Positions 42,554 to 51,826 of a stretch of DNA of 64,000 nt are shown one piece after another; positions within the stretch are counted from its first letter, which is position 1; each line of letters starts with the position of its first letter. The position numbers and the translations under genes are program-made. Under the pieces are notes generated by a model, which was not told the DNA's origin, searched no databases, and was given only the letters and a program-made list of their open reading frames with translations. This DNA is from Halobacillus halophilus (GTDB lineage: Bacteria; Bacillota; Bacilli; Bacillales; Halobacillaceae), in the NCBI RefSeq assembly GCF_020171985.1, contig NZ_JAIVAL010000004.1:186001-250000 (forward strand), written 5' to 3'.

Positions 42554-43000
42554 TTAGTCTCTTCCAAGTGATGGCTGTAATTCAAGCGCTACATTTCCTT
42601 CAATTGCTCTTGAAATCATACAGCTCTTTTCAGCTTTTTCAACCAGCTTTTTCAACTTATCCATATCTTTATCGGAAGCTTCGGACTTCAAAAGCACACG
42701 AGGCTTGTGAATGATTTTATTATATGTGAACACTCCGTCGGTTACATCCACAATCCCTTCTGAGTCCATGCTCATCTCTTTAAGCGGTAAGTCTGCTCTC
42801 TCAACCATTGCCCCAAGGGTAATAATGTAGCAAGTTGCCGCAGCGCCTAACAGCATTTCATCAGGGTTGGTGCCTACATCTGGCCCGTCCATTTCTTTGG
42901 GAATGGATATTTGGGTTTTTAACTTGTCTGCCTCTATTGTTCCAACTTCGTTACGACCTCCAGGCCATTCGGCTTTTAAGTGAAAATGATGCCATGTCAA
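42554..43000 (-). CDS. OsmC/Ohr-family peroxidase-like protein
   Basis: A 148-residue OsmC-fold protein with the two expected cysteines, Cys57 (LGAAATCYII) and Cys127 (EKSCMISRAI). Members reduce organic hydroperoxides. This branch (NPDEMLLGAAATC) is the YhfA/SACOL1771-like group. Monocistronic, with the shared terminator downstream. A remnant of the intergenic repeat lies upstream. Confidence 0.85.
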   Translation of the reverse strand: MTWHHFHLKAEWPGGRNEVGTIEADKLKTQISIPKEMDGPDVGTNPDEMLLGAAATCYIITLGAMVERADLPLKEMSMDSEGIVDVTDGVFTYNKIIHKPRVLLKSEASDKDMDKLKKLVEKAEKSCMISRAIEGNVALELQPSLGRD

Positions 43001-43060
43001 TTTGAACGTCTCCCTTCTGTTTCACACTCTTTTTTTATTATACTGTTTTAAATATCCGTG

Positions 43061-43123
43061 TTGAACTTACAGATAAGCTCACATTAATTGAAAACTCAGT
43101 CTCAAGATAAATGGATCCGTTCC
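43061..43123. repeat. Solo end remnant of the mosaic repeat family, copy E
   Basis: TTACAGATAAGCTC followed by TTGAAAACTCAGTCTCAAGATAAA and GGATCCGTT aligns with the left end of copy B (21824-21880) with scattered changes. No core module follows, so this looks like a decayed or single terminal repeat in a divergent promoter region. Confidence 0.6.
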
Positions 43124-43252
43124 TAAAATGGGGATAAGGGTGCAGAACCACCATTTCTATTGTAAAAGACTAAGCATAATTAGAGGAACTATAATGCTTA
43201 CACAGGGATATTCCCTTCATAAAGCGAATAACTACAAAAAGGGGGACTCTAT

Positions 43253-44173
43253 ATGAAATATCTATCCAAAAAGGCATTTGAGGCTGCTAAAGATTATATC
43301 CTTACAAATGCTCGTGATCTTGAACAAGCGCGCTGCTTGTATCTTTTTGACAACGGGACGGAGCAAGCTATTATAAAAGCCTTACGTGCCTATCAGAATC
43401 AAGATGGCGGCTTTGGCCATGGGCTGGAGGCAGATTTCCGCCTGCCAGACTCCTCACCAATGGCTTCTTCTGTAGCTATGCAGATCTTACATTCCATCGA
43501 TCATTCTCCTAAAGCCCAGGAGATAATCAGCGAAACTCTTCACTACTTCGAGCAGTCTTTCAATGAAGAGCGCCAAGGCTGGCTGGCCGTGCCTTCTGAA
43601 GTGAACGATTATCCTCATGCTTTCTGGTGGACGGTACACGAAAATGGCACTTCGTGGATCGACGACAACTGGGGTAACCCTTCAGCTGAGATTATCGGAT
43701 ACCTTCTGGCATATAAAGATGAAGTTACAAAGCTGAATGTAGATGAACTTGTCCACCTATCAATCAAGCACTTACTATCCCTTGATCATTTTGAATCGGA
43801 ACATGAAGTTTTTTGCTACCAGCGATTCTTTAAGATAAACCCTTCCTTCATGAATCAGGAAATTCATGCGAAACTTAAAAAGGGTGTCGATCAACTTGTG
43901 GCTGTAAATCAAGAAGACTGGAAAAACTATGTTCCCCTCCCTTTGCAGTTTAAGCCAAGCCCAAATAGTCCCGACGTAGGGATCTCTAAATCTACAATCG
44001 AGAAAAATCTCGATTATATAGTAGAACAATTGGAGGTACAACCTTATATTGAACCTGCCTGGAAGTGGAATACTTACGAAGATGTTTGGCCTAAAGCGAA
44101 ACAGGAATGGCAGGGTCTACTTACCCTTGAAGCCTTACAATGGATCTTTTCCTATGGCAGAATAGTCAGCTAG
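43253..44173 (+). CDS. Alpha/alpha-toroid (prenyltransferase-like repeat) protein
   Basis: A 306-residue soluble protein. The segment RAYQNQDGGFGHGLEADFR is the QxxDGGF-type repeat of terpene-cyclase and prenyltransferase toroids, and further helical pairs follow. Such proteins in Bacillaceae are annotated only as prenyltransferase-fold. No catalytic residues of a known enzyme are evident, so the function is open. AAGGGGGA precedes the ATG. The 3' end overlaps the convergent GNAT gene by four bases. Confidence 0.7.
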   Translation: MKYLSKKAFEAAKDYILTNARDLEQARCLYLFDNGTEQAIIKALRAYQNQDGGFGHGLEADFRLPDSSPMASSVAMQILHSIDHSPKAQEIISETLHYFEQSFNEERQGWLAVPSEVNDYPHAFWWTVHENGTSWIDDNWGNPSAEIIGYLLAYKDEVTKLNVDELVHLSIKHLLSLDHFESEHEVFCYQRFFKINPSFMNQEIHAKLKKGVDQLVAVNQEDWKNYVPLPLQFKPSPNSPDVGISKSTIEKNLDYIVEQLEVQPYIEPAWKWNTYEDVWPKAKQEWQGLLTLEALQWIFSYGRIVS

Positions 44174-44622
44174 GCTTTTCTCATTTTCACAAATTCATAT
44201 TCACTTCCATTTGTCGGCTGTATAAACGTCTGAACAACTTTAAAACCAGCCTTTTCATAAACCCGGATTGCTCTCTCATTAAAAGTTGCGACAGATAAAG
44301 TAAATGAGCGGGCCCCATAATGTATTTGAGCATATTCAAGAGCTTTTTGCAGAAATGGTCCGCCTATTCCTTGCCCCGTCATATCTGGCCGCAAGCCTAA
44401 ACCCAGGTCGACAGTCTCGGATCCCTCAGGGATGATGGAATAAAAGCCAATTAACTGCTCTCCTTCGTACACACTAAAGGCATGCTTACCTCTCGTTTCC
44501 TCATTAATGAACTCTTGATAGTCTTCTTCATCCGCCGTGATATCATAAAAACTATAAATTCCATTATATTTCCAGCGAGCAATTTCTTCCGCTTCCTTTT
44601 GAAGCATTTGCTTAACTTCCAA
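44170..44622 (-). CDS. GNAT-family N-acetyltransferase
   Basis: A 150-residue single GNAT domain with the acetyl-CoA loop DLGLGLRPDMTGQGIGGPFL and the C-terminal NERAIRVYEKAGFKVVQTF. The TTG start at 44622 lies eight bases after AAAGGAG, within the end of the upstream membrane-protein gene. It is the third gene of the SE1561-like operon. The substrate is unknown. Confidence 0.8.
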   Translation of the reverse strand: MEVKQMLQKEAEEIARWKYNGIYSFYDITADEEDYQEFINEETRGKHAFSVYEGEQLIGFYSIIPEGSETVDLGLGLRPDMTGQGIGGPFLQKALEYAQIHYGARSFTLSVATFNERAIRVYEKAGFKVVQTFIQPTNGSEYEFVKMRKA

Positions 44623-45244
44623 TCTTTTGTCTCCTTTGATCCTTATTCAGCAGCAAGTAGATCATTACCCCAATGATGGGGAGAATTCCCCATAAGAAAC
44701 TTTTGCTTTGAATGCCTATTTTCTGTTGCTCCCAATAAAGCGTAAAAACACTTAGGCCTGTCAATATGAATAAATCAATGGTCATTACATGGACAAATTG
44801 AGAGTGGTTAAAGGCTTGAGCATAAAAAGTGAAATCACCCTGGAGAAGTCCATACATAATAAGCCAAGTAGTACCGATCAACAACAGCACATGAAGATAG
44901 AGAGAGTTTAACACCTTCCTTAGTATGCTCGGGATTCGGTTTCTGCGTTTCTTTTCAGCGGTAGATAAGAAGAAAAAAGGCAGTATAGCGAAAGCTCCCA
45001 ATACAAATGAACCCGCAGCAAAAGGCCAGGCAGGAAGACGGCTATGATCATGAGTAAGTAAAAGGATTAAGAACGTTATCGGAAACAGACCAAGCAGACT
45101 GAAAACCGCTAAGAGCAATGGATCAGGATCATTCATCCTTATTAACTGATTTAAGTAACCTTCATTCCCGTTGGGCGCGACCAGCCAGGCATAGAGAATA
45201 AACGCCGACCAAACCAGAAAAAACACAACCTGTCGTGTCTTCAT
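44612..45244 (-). CDS. Membrane protein of unknown function, six helices
   Basis: A 210-residue protein with about six hydrophobic segments and a basic loop (STAEKKRRNRIPSILRK) near residue 100. I do not recognise the family with confidence. Its ATG overlaps the upstream stop as ATGA, and its own stop overlaps the downstream GNAT start. The three genes are therefore tightly coupled. Confidence 0.65.
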   Translation of the reverse strand: MKTRQVVFFLVWSAFILYAWLVAPNGNEGYLNQLIRMNDPDPLLLAVFSLLGLFPITFLILLLTHDHSRLPAWPFAAGSFVLGAFAILPFFFLSTAEKKRRNRIPSILRKVLNSLYLHVLLLIGTTWLIMYGLLQGDFTFYAQAFNHSQFVHVMTIDLFILTGLSVFTLYWEQQKIGIQSKSFLWGILPIIGVMIYLLLNKDQRRQKIGS

Positions 45245-45432
45245 TCCTGTTCCCAGTCTTTTTTGAAACGCTCCATTTTAATTTGCAACTGTTGAATCAT
45301 GTCCAAAACTCTATTGAAGTCATCCATATCTACTTCATCAGCGTCCATCGTAGACACAACTTGATTCAACATTTTGATTCTGTTTTTTATGTAATGAAAT
45401 TGATCTGACGGATGTTGTGCAGCTTTCCCCAT
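45241..45432 (-). CDS. SE1561-family small helical protein
   Basis: A 63-residue acidic, helical protein (MGKAAQHPSDQFHYIKNRIK start, RFKKDWEQE end) that fits the SE1561 family of Bacillales, by memory. The function is unknown. A GGGGAGGGAT ribosome site is upstream. First gene of a three-gene operon. Confidence 0.65.
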   Translation of the reverse strand: MGKAAQHPSDQFHYIKNRIKMLNQVVSTMDADEVDMDDFNRVLDMIQQLQIKMERFKKDWEQE

Positions 45433-45633
45433 ACCTATCCCTCCCCTGTTGATTTACTCTTATTTTACCTTGCTCTGATCATAAGGAAAACTTTAAAGGC
45501 TTAATCTTTCTGTATAACCCATTGAATTTCTATAGGCAGTAGAAGAGACTTTAGGGGGACGAGTTGTTTTACAGACCAAAAAGTGGCTTTTCAGAACCAA
45601 TCTTAATACTCCTAAAAAAAACAATGGATTAAA

Positions 45634-45670
45634 ATAAAAAGACCTGTAAGAAAATGGATCTTACAGGTCT
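45634..45670 (-). terminator. terC-like gene terminator
   Basis: AGACCTGTAAG (45640-45650) pairs with CTTACAGGTCT (45660-45670), with T-rich sequence following on the minus strand. Confidence 0.85.
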
Positions 45671-45675
45671 GGCAT

Positions 45676-46449
45676 TTACTTATTGGATTTTTTTGGTGAT
45701 AAAAACCATCCCAGGGCAGCAATAATGACCAGAACAGTATAGAAGCTTACCTTCCAAAGTGCTGAGTGCGCAAAATGTTCATCAATAACCTGGATGTTTG
45801 GGTGAGCAAGGGTAGAAACAACTAGTTTCACCCCTACCCAGCCTACGATAACAAAAGCCGCTATTTCCAGGCCGGGTCTTGAATGCAAGAGATTGACAAA
45901 TATATTGGCTGCAAATCTCATAATAATAATTCCAATCATCCCGCCGGTAAGAATGACGGCAAATTGACCGCCATCCAGACTTCCTACATTCGGAAGTCCT
46001 GTCTCAGGCAGTGCAACTGCGAGAGCCACAGCTGCTAAAATAGAGTCCACAGCAAAAGCAAGGTCCGCCAACTCAACTTTTAAAACAGTAGCCCAAAAGC
46101 CCTTTCCTTTTTGGTCTTCCTCTTCTTCATCATCTTCTTCTTCTGGTTGTTCTTCATCCTTAGAACGCCATTTATCCCATAAATGTTTCCCTGATATAAA
46201 TAATAGATAAGCTGCCCCGAGGGCTTGAACCTGCCATACATCCACCAGGAATGAAATAATAAATAAGGACCCAAAGCGAAGTAGGAAAGCACCAAATAAT
46301 CCGTAGAACAAAGCTTTCTTACGCTTTTTCTCAGGCAGGTGCTTAACCATAATAGCTAGTACGAGTGCATTATCTGCAGCTAAAATACCTTCCAGTCCCA
46401 CTAATACGATTAATACCCATCCATATTCGAGTAACAACTGTGCATCCAT
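45676..46449 (-). CDS. TerC-family membrane protein, YkoY/YceF-like
   Basis: A 257-residue protein with about seven membrane helices. The hallmark GLEGILAADNALVLAIMVKH and the later ELADLAFAVDSILAAVALA carry the membrane aspartates. Between them lies a very acidic cytoplasmic loop (EEQPEEEDDEEEEDQKGKG). B. subtilis members act in manganese export or metalation of secreted enzymes. The ATG at 46449 has AGGGGAA nine bases upstream. An unusual leader precedes the gene. Confidence 0.85.
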   Translation of the reverse strand: MDAQLLLEYGWVLIVLVGLEGILAADNALVLAIMVKHLPEKKRKKALFYGLFGAFLLRFGSLFIISFLVDVWQVQALGAAYLLFISGKHLWDKWRSKDEEQPEEEDDEEEEDQKGKGFWATVLKVELADLAFAVDSILAAVALAVALPETGLPNVGSLDGGQFAVILTGGMIGIIIMRFAANIFVNLLHSRPGLEIAAFVIVGWVGVKLVVSTLAHPNIQVIDEHFAHSALWKVSFYTVLVIIAALGWFLSPKKSNK

Positions 46450-46473
46450 GCTTCTATTCCCCTTCACTATACG

Positions 46474-46545
46474 AAATGGGCTTGTACCGGGTAAAGGTTG
46501 GGTGCCCTCTCGGAATAATGGGTTACTAGTCCAGCTATCCCTTTT
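46474..46545 (-). promoter_or_regulatory. Possible divergent yybP-ykoY-type manganese riboswitch
   Basis: On the minus strand the leader has AAAAGGGATAGCTG at its 5' side and ACCCGGTACAAGCCCATTT at its 3' side. These recall the conserved AAAGGGGAGUAGC and ACCCGGGU..CAAGACCUUU ends of yybP-ykoY. AAAGGG could pair with CCCATTT. The element is short and several core bases differ. TerC genes are classic targets of this riboswitch, which is the main reason to list it. Confidence 0.28.
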
Positions 46546-46735
46546 AAGAAATGCGTAGCTCCTACAATCCTCGTAGCCCTAAGCCAGGATCTATCAACTG
46601 TATGCGGCCTGTTCTATTTCAAGTCATTATATTACAATTATACCTAATCCTGGTATTTTTGTATTCCTTTTATGAATAGAGATTCCCTTACCGTCATTAA
46701 ACAAACGTTTAATTAACGGATAGAATGCTTCAGAA

Positions 46736-47962
46736 TCAGGCTTTTTCTTCAAATAACCGAGCAATTTCTGCAATAACCTTCACCGCTTTTTCCATATGAT
46801 CAAGAGAAATATATTCGTACTTGCCGTGGAAATTCTGTCCGCCTGTAAAGATGTTAGGCGTTGGCAGCCCCATATACGAAAGCTGAGAGCCGTCTGTCCC
46901 TCCTCGGATAGGTTTAATCAGCGGTTCAATAGAGAGAATTTCCATAGCTTCAGCAGCCGTATTTACAATTTCTTTAACGGGCTCAATTTTGTCTCCCATA
47001 TTATAGTATTGATCAGTCATGTCTATAGATATACGTTCTGCCCCATACTTATCTTTCATATCTTCCACTAATTGAATAAGTCTGCTCTTTCTATTTTCGA
47101 ATAAATTCTGATCGTGATCACGTACTAAGTACGTGAGTGAAGCATGTTCAACATCTCCTTGAAAAGTATTCAAATGATAAAAACCTTCATACTTCTCGGT
47201 ATATTCGGGTGTCTCTTTTTTGGGAAGGTTTTCTTGAAACTCTATAGCCAGTTTTAAAGCATTGACCATCTTATCTTTCGCAGTACCAGGATGTACACTG
47301 TTCCCGTAAAAATCAACTTTTGCAGTTGCAGCATTAAAGCTCTCAAATTGAAGCTCTCCAATTGGTCCTCCATCTACTGTATAAGCATAAGAAGCAGCAA
47401 ATTTCTCAATATTGAATTTGTGAGGTCCTCGTCCTATTTCTTCATCCGGTGTGAAAGCCACCCGAATTTTCCCGTGCTTTATTTCCGGATGCTGAATTAA
47501 GTAGTCCAGTGCCGTCATAATTTCAGTTACCCCTGCTTTATTATCGGCCCCCAGCAATGTCGTTCCATCTGTAGTAATTAAGGTATGTCCTTTATAATTG
47601 CTTAACTCAGGAAAATCCATAGGAGACAGTTTTACTTCCTCGTTTAAAGAAATATCTCCTCCATCATAGGATTCAACTACTTGAGGTCTCACATTTTCTC
47701 CTGTGAAGTCAACAGCAGTATCCATGTGAGCAAGGAAACCGATAACGGGTACATCCTTCTCCGTATTAGCCGGAAGCGTTGCCATTACGTATGCATACTC
47801 ATCAATAGAAACTTCACTCATGCCGATTTCCTCAAGCTCTTTTACCAACTGACGAGCCAGGACCCACTGCCCCTCTGTTGATGGCGTATTTGGATTGTTT
47901 TCATCTGATTGAGTGTTCACCTTTACATAAGAACAGAACCGTTCTAAAATTTCATCTTTCAT
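46736..47962 (-). CDS. pepT: Peptidase T (tripeptide aminopeptidase)
   Basis: A 408-residue M20B metallopeptidase. Zinc-site motifs are [50 protein letters not shown] and a C-terminal [14 protein letters not shown]. It releases N-terminal residues from tripeptides in the cytoplasm. AAGGAGGA precedes the ATG. No strong terminator was found downstream. The 354-base gap before it (47963-48316) is AT-rich and shows nothing I can support. Confidence 0.95.
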   Translation of the reverse strand: MKDEILERFCSYVKVNTQSDENNPNTPSTEGQWVLARQLVKELEEIGMSEVSIDEYAYVMATLPANTEKDVPVIGFLAHMDTAVDFTGENVRPQVVESYDGGDISLNEEVKLSPMDFPELSNYKGHTLITTDGTTLLGADNKAGVTEIMTALDYLIQHPEIKHGKIRVAFTPDEEIGRGPHKFNIEKFAASYAYTVDGGPIGELQFESFNAATAKVDFYGNSVHPGTAKDKMVNALKLAIEFQENLPKKETPEYTEKYEGFYHLNTFQGDVEHASLTYLVRDHDQNLFENRKSRLIQLVEDMKDKYGAERISIDMTDQYYNMGDKIEPVKEIVNTAAEAMEILSIEPLIKPIRGGTDGSQLSYMGLPTPNIFTGGQNFHGKYEYISLDHMEKAVKVIAEIARLFEEKA

Positions 47963-48316
47963 TGTTCATCCTCCTTACCATCTTATATAATCTTCTTCCC
48001 ATTATAAGCGTATAATGGTTTACATGATGTAAATGTATAACTATTATCCATCAGTTCTGGTATTCTTAACTAGAGTTTTCCTTTTATATCTGGTTTTATT
48101 AAGGCATGATCGTTCATTTCATTTTTCAACTAATGGCCTTATACTGTTAGAATCAGTTTCAAATATTTCTAAAGCAGGATTCATTCAGGTGATACTCTCG
48201 TTTTTATATTACTGCTGTGTTTTAATAGAGCCTTTTATTTAAGAAGGGATTGCCCCTTCCAGTAACGAATATTCATAAGAGCAGTTAATTAAATTTTACA
48301 TAAAGGTGTGTAGTCT

Positions 48317-49390
48317 TTGATTCATAAACGCTGGTTCCAAACCATTGTCGCAGGTATCTTAATCTCGCTTCTCATACTTCTCCTTCATGAAATCCAGTTC
48401 TTCTTTGAACCGGTATTTACGTATATAGGTGCCATTGCGCTCCCTTTAATCGGCGGAGGAATATTATTTTATATTTCCAGGCCTGTTCTGCATCTTCTGG
48501 AAATATACAAGATTCCCAGGCTGATTGCCATTCTAATCATCTTTTTACTTTATATTTTAATTGGCTTTATCATCGTTCAGTTTATTGCTCCGATTGCCCA
48601 GCAGCAATTTACAAGATTGATTAACAATCTCCCGGGCATGATTGATATGTTCGGGGATACAATCAGCTACTGGCAGCAAAATCAGGATATCATCCCAAGC
48701 CAGTTTGACAGTACAATAAACAACGTCGTGGAAAATCTTCAAAGCTATTTACAGGACGCTTCCAAAATCATTATTAATGTTATCAGTCAATTGATTGGAT
48801 TTGTATTCGCTCTTGTCCTCATTCCTTTCTTCCTGTTTTTCATGTTGAAAGACGGGGACAAATTTGTTCCTTTTATCCAAAAGTTTCTTAGCAAACGTGC
48901 AGCCCGAAGCTTTGGAAAATTAGCTCACTCGGTTGATCACACCCTCAACGCTTTTATTCTCGGGCAGATGACTGTAAGTATTGTGGTGGGACTGTTGTTA
49001 TTAGTCGGCTATTTAATCATCGACCTGGACTACTCTTTAACACTTGCTTTATTCGCTATGCTTATGAACGTTATTCCTTTTGTAGGGCCTTTTCTCGCTG
49101 TCATTCCTGCGATGCTTGTAGGACTTCTGCAAGAACCAATCTTAGCTCTATGGGTAGCTGTCATTATGGTCATTGCTCAGCAATTGGAAGGAAATTTCGT
49201 CTCTCCTAACGTTATGGGGAAAGCATTAAGTATTCACCCGTTGACGATCATTACATTAATTCTCGCGGCTGGAAGTTTGGCCGGTTTTCTTGGTCTATTA
49301 TTTGCAATCCCTACCTACGCTGTCTTAAAAGCCATCATCAGCCACTTCTATGAAGAGTGGCTGGAAAGAAGAAAAGAAACGCATGATTAG
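48317..49390 (+). CDS. AI-2E family transporter (YtvI/PerM-like)
   Basis: A 357-residue membrane protein with about eight helices and a soluble loop after the third (NNLPGMIDMFGDTISYWQQ). C-terminal blocks NVIPFVGPFLAVIPAMLVGL and QQLEGNFVSPNVMGKALSIHP are diagnostic. Some relatives are Na+(Li+)/H+ antiporters and others were linked to AI-2 export, so substrate is open. The TTG at 48317 follows AAAGGTG by eight bases. Confidence 0.85.
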   Translation: MIHKRWFQTIVAGILISLLILLLHEIQFFFEPVFTYIGAIALPLIGGGILFYISRPVLHLLEIYKIPRLIAILIIFLLYILIGFIIVQFIAPIAQQQFTRLINNLPGMIDMFGDTISYWQQNQDIIPSQFDSTINNVVENLQSYLQDASKIIINVISQLIGFVFALVLIPFFLFFMLKDGDKFVPFIQKFLSKRAARSFGKLAHSVDHTLNAFILGQMTVSIVVGLLLLVGYLIIDLDYSLTLALFAMLMNVIPFVGPFLAVIPAMLVGLLQEPILALWVAVIMVIAQQLEGNFVSPNVMGKALSIHPLTIITLILAAGSLAGFLGLLFAIPTYAVLKAIISHFYEEWLERRKETHD

Positions 49391-49406
49391 CCAGCATTCT
49401 ATTAAC

Positions 49407-49444
49407 CTACCCCCACCAATCATTATAGGAAGTGGGGGTTTCTT
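49407..49444 (+). terminator. Terminator between the AI-2E-type and MFS genes
   Basis: ACCCCCAC (49409-49416) pairs with GTGGGGGT (49432-49439), followed by TTCTT. The T-tract is weak, so some readthrough into the MFS gene is possible. Confidence 0.6.
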
Positions 49445-49474
49445 ATGAATTCTTTAGAAAATGAGGGATCCCAA

Positions 49475-50665
49475 ATGCAGTCATCACTTCCCAAGTTATG
49501 GACATGGCCATTTATATTTTTAATACTTGGTAACTTGTTCACGTTTATGAGTTTTCAAATGCTATTGCCAAACTTACCACCTTACATAGAATCGATAGGG
49601 GGAAGCAGCCTGCAAATCGGTTTAATTACCACCATGTTTGCTTTTGCTGCTATCCTTATCCGCCCTTTCATAGGCCATCTGCTTATGACACGCGCTCGGA
49701 AAAAGCTCGTTCTTATTGGCTCCATTTCTCTGCTTATTATGACGACATTGTACCCGATCACTCAGATCGTGGTTGTCCTTTTAATCATCCGCTTTGTGCA
49801 TGGTCTGGCCTGGGGATGGTCCACCACAGTGAATGGAACGGCAGCAGTAGATTTAATTCCCCGCCGCCGTGTCGGTGAAGGTATGGGATATTTTGGTCTG
49901 TCTGTTACGGTGGGCATGATTATGGCTCCAAGCTTAGGAATTTACCTGTATCAAAACTTTACCTTTCAGCTTCTCGTCTGGATTGCAGCGGCTTTAGGGG
50001 CTGTAGCTCTCATTTTACTTTCAGCGACCAGCTTTGTAACACCTGACAGCGTGTATCAAAATCAAAAGCAGCCTCCTCCCTTCTCCTTTATAGGTTCATT
50101 AGTAGAAAGCAGAAGCCGTTACCCTGCTCTTGTAACTTTCCTTAATACTTTCGGCTATGGAGCAGTTGTTACTTATCTTGTTATTTTCGGCAATGAACAA
50201 GGGTTATCCGGTACCTTTCTGTTTTATTTTTTTAATGCCGTGCTGGCTACCATTTCCCGGCCGATCACCGGAAAATATTTCGACCGCAAGGGACCCTGGA
50301 TGCTGATCATGGTCTGTTCGGTCTTATCCTTTATTGCCATGTGGATCCTCTCCCTTGCCAGTACGAATGTTCACTTGATTATAGCCGGTGCTATTTTCGG
50401 CATTGGATTTGGCTCTATGATGCCCGCGCTTCAGGCCTGGGTAATCTCTAAGACCACTACGGAACGAAGTGGCATTGCCAATGGCATGTATTATTCCTGT
50501 ATTGATCTTGGCATTGGGTCAAGCGCCCTTATCCTCGGCTTTATTTACCAATTTGTCGACACAGCCACACTGTTTAAGCTTTCAAGCTTCTTGTTCATTC
50601 TTGTGCTCATCCTTACGTATATGGATTATCGTAAGCAGACAAAGCCCTGGGAACCGGTACAATAA
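49475..50665 (+). CDS. MFS transporter
   Basis: A 396-residue major facilitator with 12 helices. The loop 2-3 motif is degenerate (FIGHLLMTRARKKLVLIG), and motif-C-like glycines occur near GLSVTVGMIMAPSLG. It resembles drug or sugar efflux MFS proteins, with unknown substrate. I prefer the ATG at 49475 with GAGGG seven bases upstream. The in-frame ATG at 49445 touches the preceding terminator hairpin but cannot be excluded. Confidence 0.8.
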   Translation: MQSSLPKLWTWPFIFLILGNLFTFMSFQMLLPNLPPYIESIGGSSLQIGLITTMFAFAAILIRPFIGHLLMTRARKKLVLIGSISLLIMTTLYPITQIVVVLLIIRFVHGLAWGWSTTVNGTAAVDLIPRRRVGEGMGYFGLSVTVGMIMAPSLGIYLYQNFTFQLLVWIAAALGAVALILLSATSFVTPDSVYQNQKQPPPFSFIGSLVESRSRYPALVTFLNTFGYGAVVTYLVIFGNEQGLSGTFLFYFFNAVLATISRPITGKYFDRKGPWMLIMVCSVLSFIAMWILSLASTNVHLIIAGAIFGIGFGSMMPALQAWVISKTTTERSGIANGMYYSCIDLGIGSSALILGFIYQFVDTATLFKLSSFLFILVLILTYMDYRKQTKPWEPVQ

Positions 50666-50703
50666 AAAAACCATCATGTCCTTAATCGGACATGATGGTT
50701 TTT
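50664..50703. terminator. Bidirectional terminator between MFS and TRAP genes
   Basis: AAACCATCATGTCC (50668-50681) pairs with GGACATGATGGTTT (50688-50701), with A and T tracts on the two sides. Confidence 0.9.
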
Positions 50704-50716
50704 AGCGAATAACGAT

Positions 50717-51784
50717 CTATTCTCCAGCTGCTTCAATTTCTTCCTGGAGTTTATCAAGGATTTGTCCATCTACCGTAGAAACTTCATTACGATAATAGTC
50801 ACGTACAGGCATCGCTTTATCTTTAAACATTTGACGCTGTTCATCAGTTAACTCAACAACCTCTGTTGGGTTCTCTGTGTCCTCTTTTATCGTTTTTAAA
50901 TATTCTTCGTTTTGTTTCTTCTGCTCTTCAAATACCCATTCCTGCATTTCCTTAGTGGTTTCATCTACCATGGTTTTCATTTCATCATTCAGACCTTCAT
51001 ACCAGTCCGTATTTACAGTCGTCATCGCTACATAGTTGTTATGATTAGACAATGTCATGTAATCTTGTACTTCGTAGAATGAAGCATCTCCAATAAAGAA
51101 AATCGGATTTTCTTGTCCTTCTACTGTGCCGCGATCAAGGGCTGTATATAATTCTGACCAGCTCATCGGAGTCGGTTCGGCACCATAAGCTTTATAAGAT
51201 TCTAGAATTAGTGGAGAGGTCTGAGTACGCATTTTAAAGTTCTCGAAATCCGCTGGTTCCGTAATTTCTTTACTGGATGTCCATTGCATTGCGCCCTCTG
51301 TCCAGAAAGAAAGCGGTGAAATACTGTGTTCTTCATACTTTTCACGAAGATCCGTGTTTAAAGCTTCACTGTCGTTCAAAATCTGCTGGGTTTTCTCAAC
51401 ACTTTCCGGGAATAAGAAATGCAGCGCAAAGATCTGTCCTTCTTTTACCATATTACCAGTAAAACCAGGAGACATAACCGCCATTTCAACAGTTCCACTC
51501 TGCAACTGCTCCACCTGGTCGGTTTCACTTCCTAATCCTCCAAATTCATAAACCTCAATGTTAACAGCTCCATCAGATTTCTCATTCATGCGCTTCGCAA
51601 ATTCTTCTGCGTATTCATATTGTACTTGTCCATCCACTTCCTCAGTAACGAACTTCCAATTATATGTCTTTCCTTCTCCGCCGCTGGCATTGTCTCCGCC
51701 ATCGCCATTGCCGCCACAGGCAGCTAACAAAAGACCTAATACAAACATCATGGCTAATCCAACCATACGTTTCTTTTTAATAAT
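50717..51784 (-). CDS. dctP: TRAP transporter solute receptor DctP, apparent AUU start
   Basis: A lipoprotein substrate-binding protein of a TRAP importer. The lipobox LGLLLAAC precedes a Gly/Asp/Ser linker, and the DctP fold includes FGGLGSETDQVEQLQSG and the substrate-site FKMRTQTSPLILESYKAYG. The first canonical ATG (51766) gives a signal peptide with no basic residues and no ribosome site. Reading back in frame gives IIIIKKKR before that Met. An ATT codon at 51782-51784 lies eight bases after GGGAGG, so initiation there is likely, giving 355 residues. It is the last gene of dctQ-dctM-dctP. Confidence 0.85.
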   Translation of the reverse strand: MIKKKRMVGLAMMFVLGLLLAACGGNGDGGDNASGGEGKTYNWKFVTEEVDGQVQYEYAEEFAKRMNEKSDGAVNIEVYEFGGLGSETDQVEQLQSGTVEMAVMSPGFTGNMVKEGQIFALHFLFPESVEKTQQILNDSEALNTDLREKYEEHSISPLSFWTEGAMQWTSSKEITEPADFENFKMRTQTSPLILESYKAYGAEPTPMSWSELYTALDRGTVEGQENPIFFIGDASFYEVQDYMTLSNHNNYVAMTTVNTDWYEGLNDEMKTMVDETTKEMQEWVFEEQKKQNEEYLKTIKEDTENPTEVVELTDEQRQMFKDKAMPVRDYYRNEVSTVDGQILDKLQEEIEAAGE

Positions 51785-51826
51785 GATAATGACCTCCCAA
51801 TTTTTTATATAAACTCCCTCTTCTTG

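Noticed and set aside
48033-48242. 69-residue open frame in the gap before the AI-2E-type gene
   Set aside because: No ribosome site, no recognisable family and poor codon pattern; hydrophobicity alone is not enough in AT-rich DNA.
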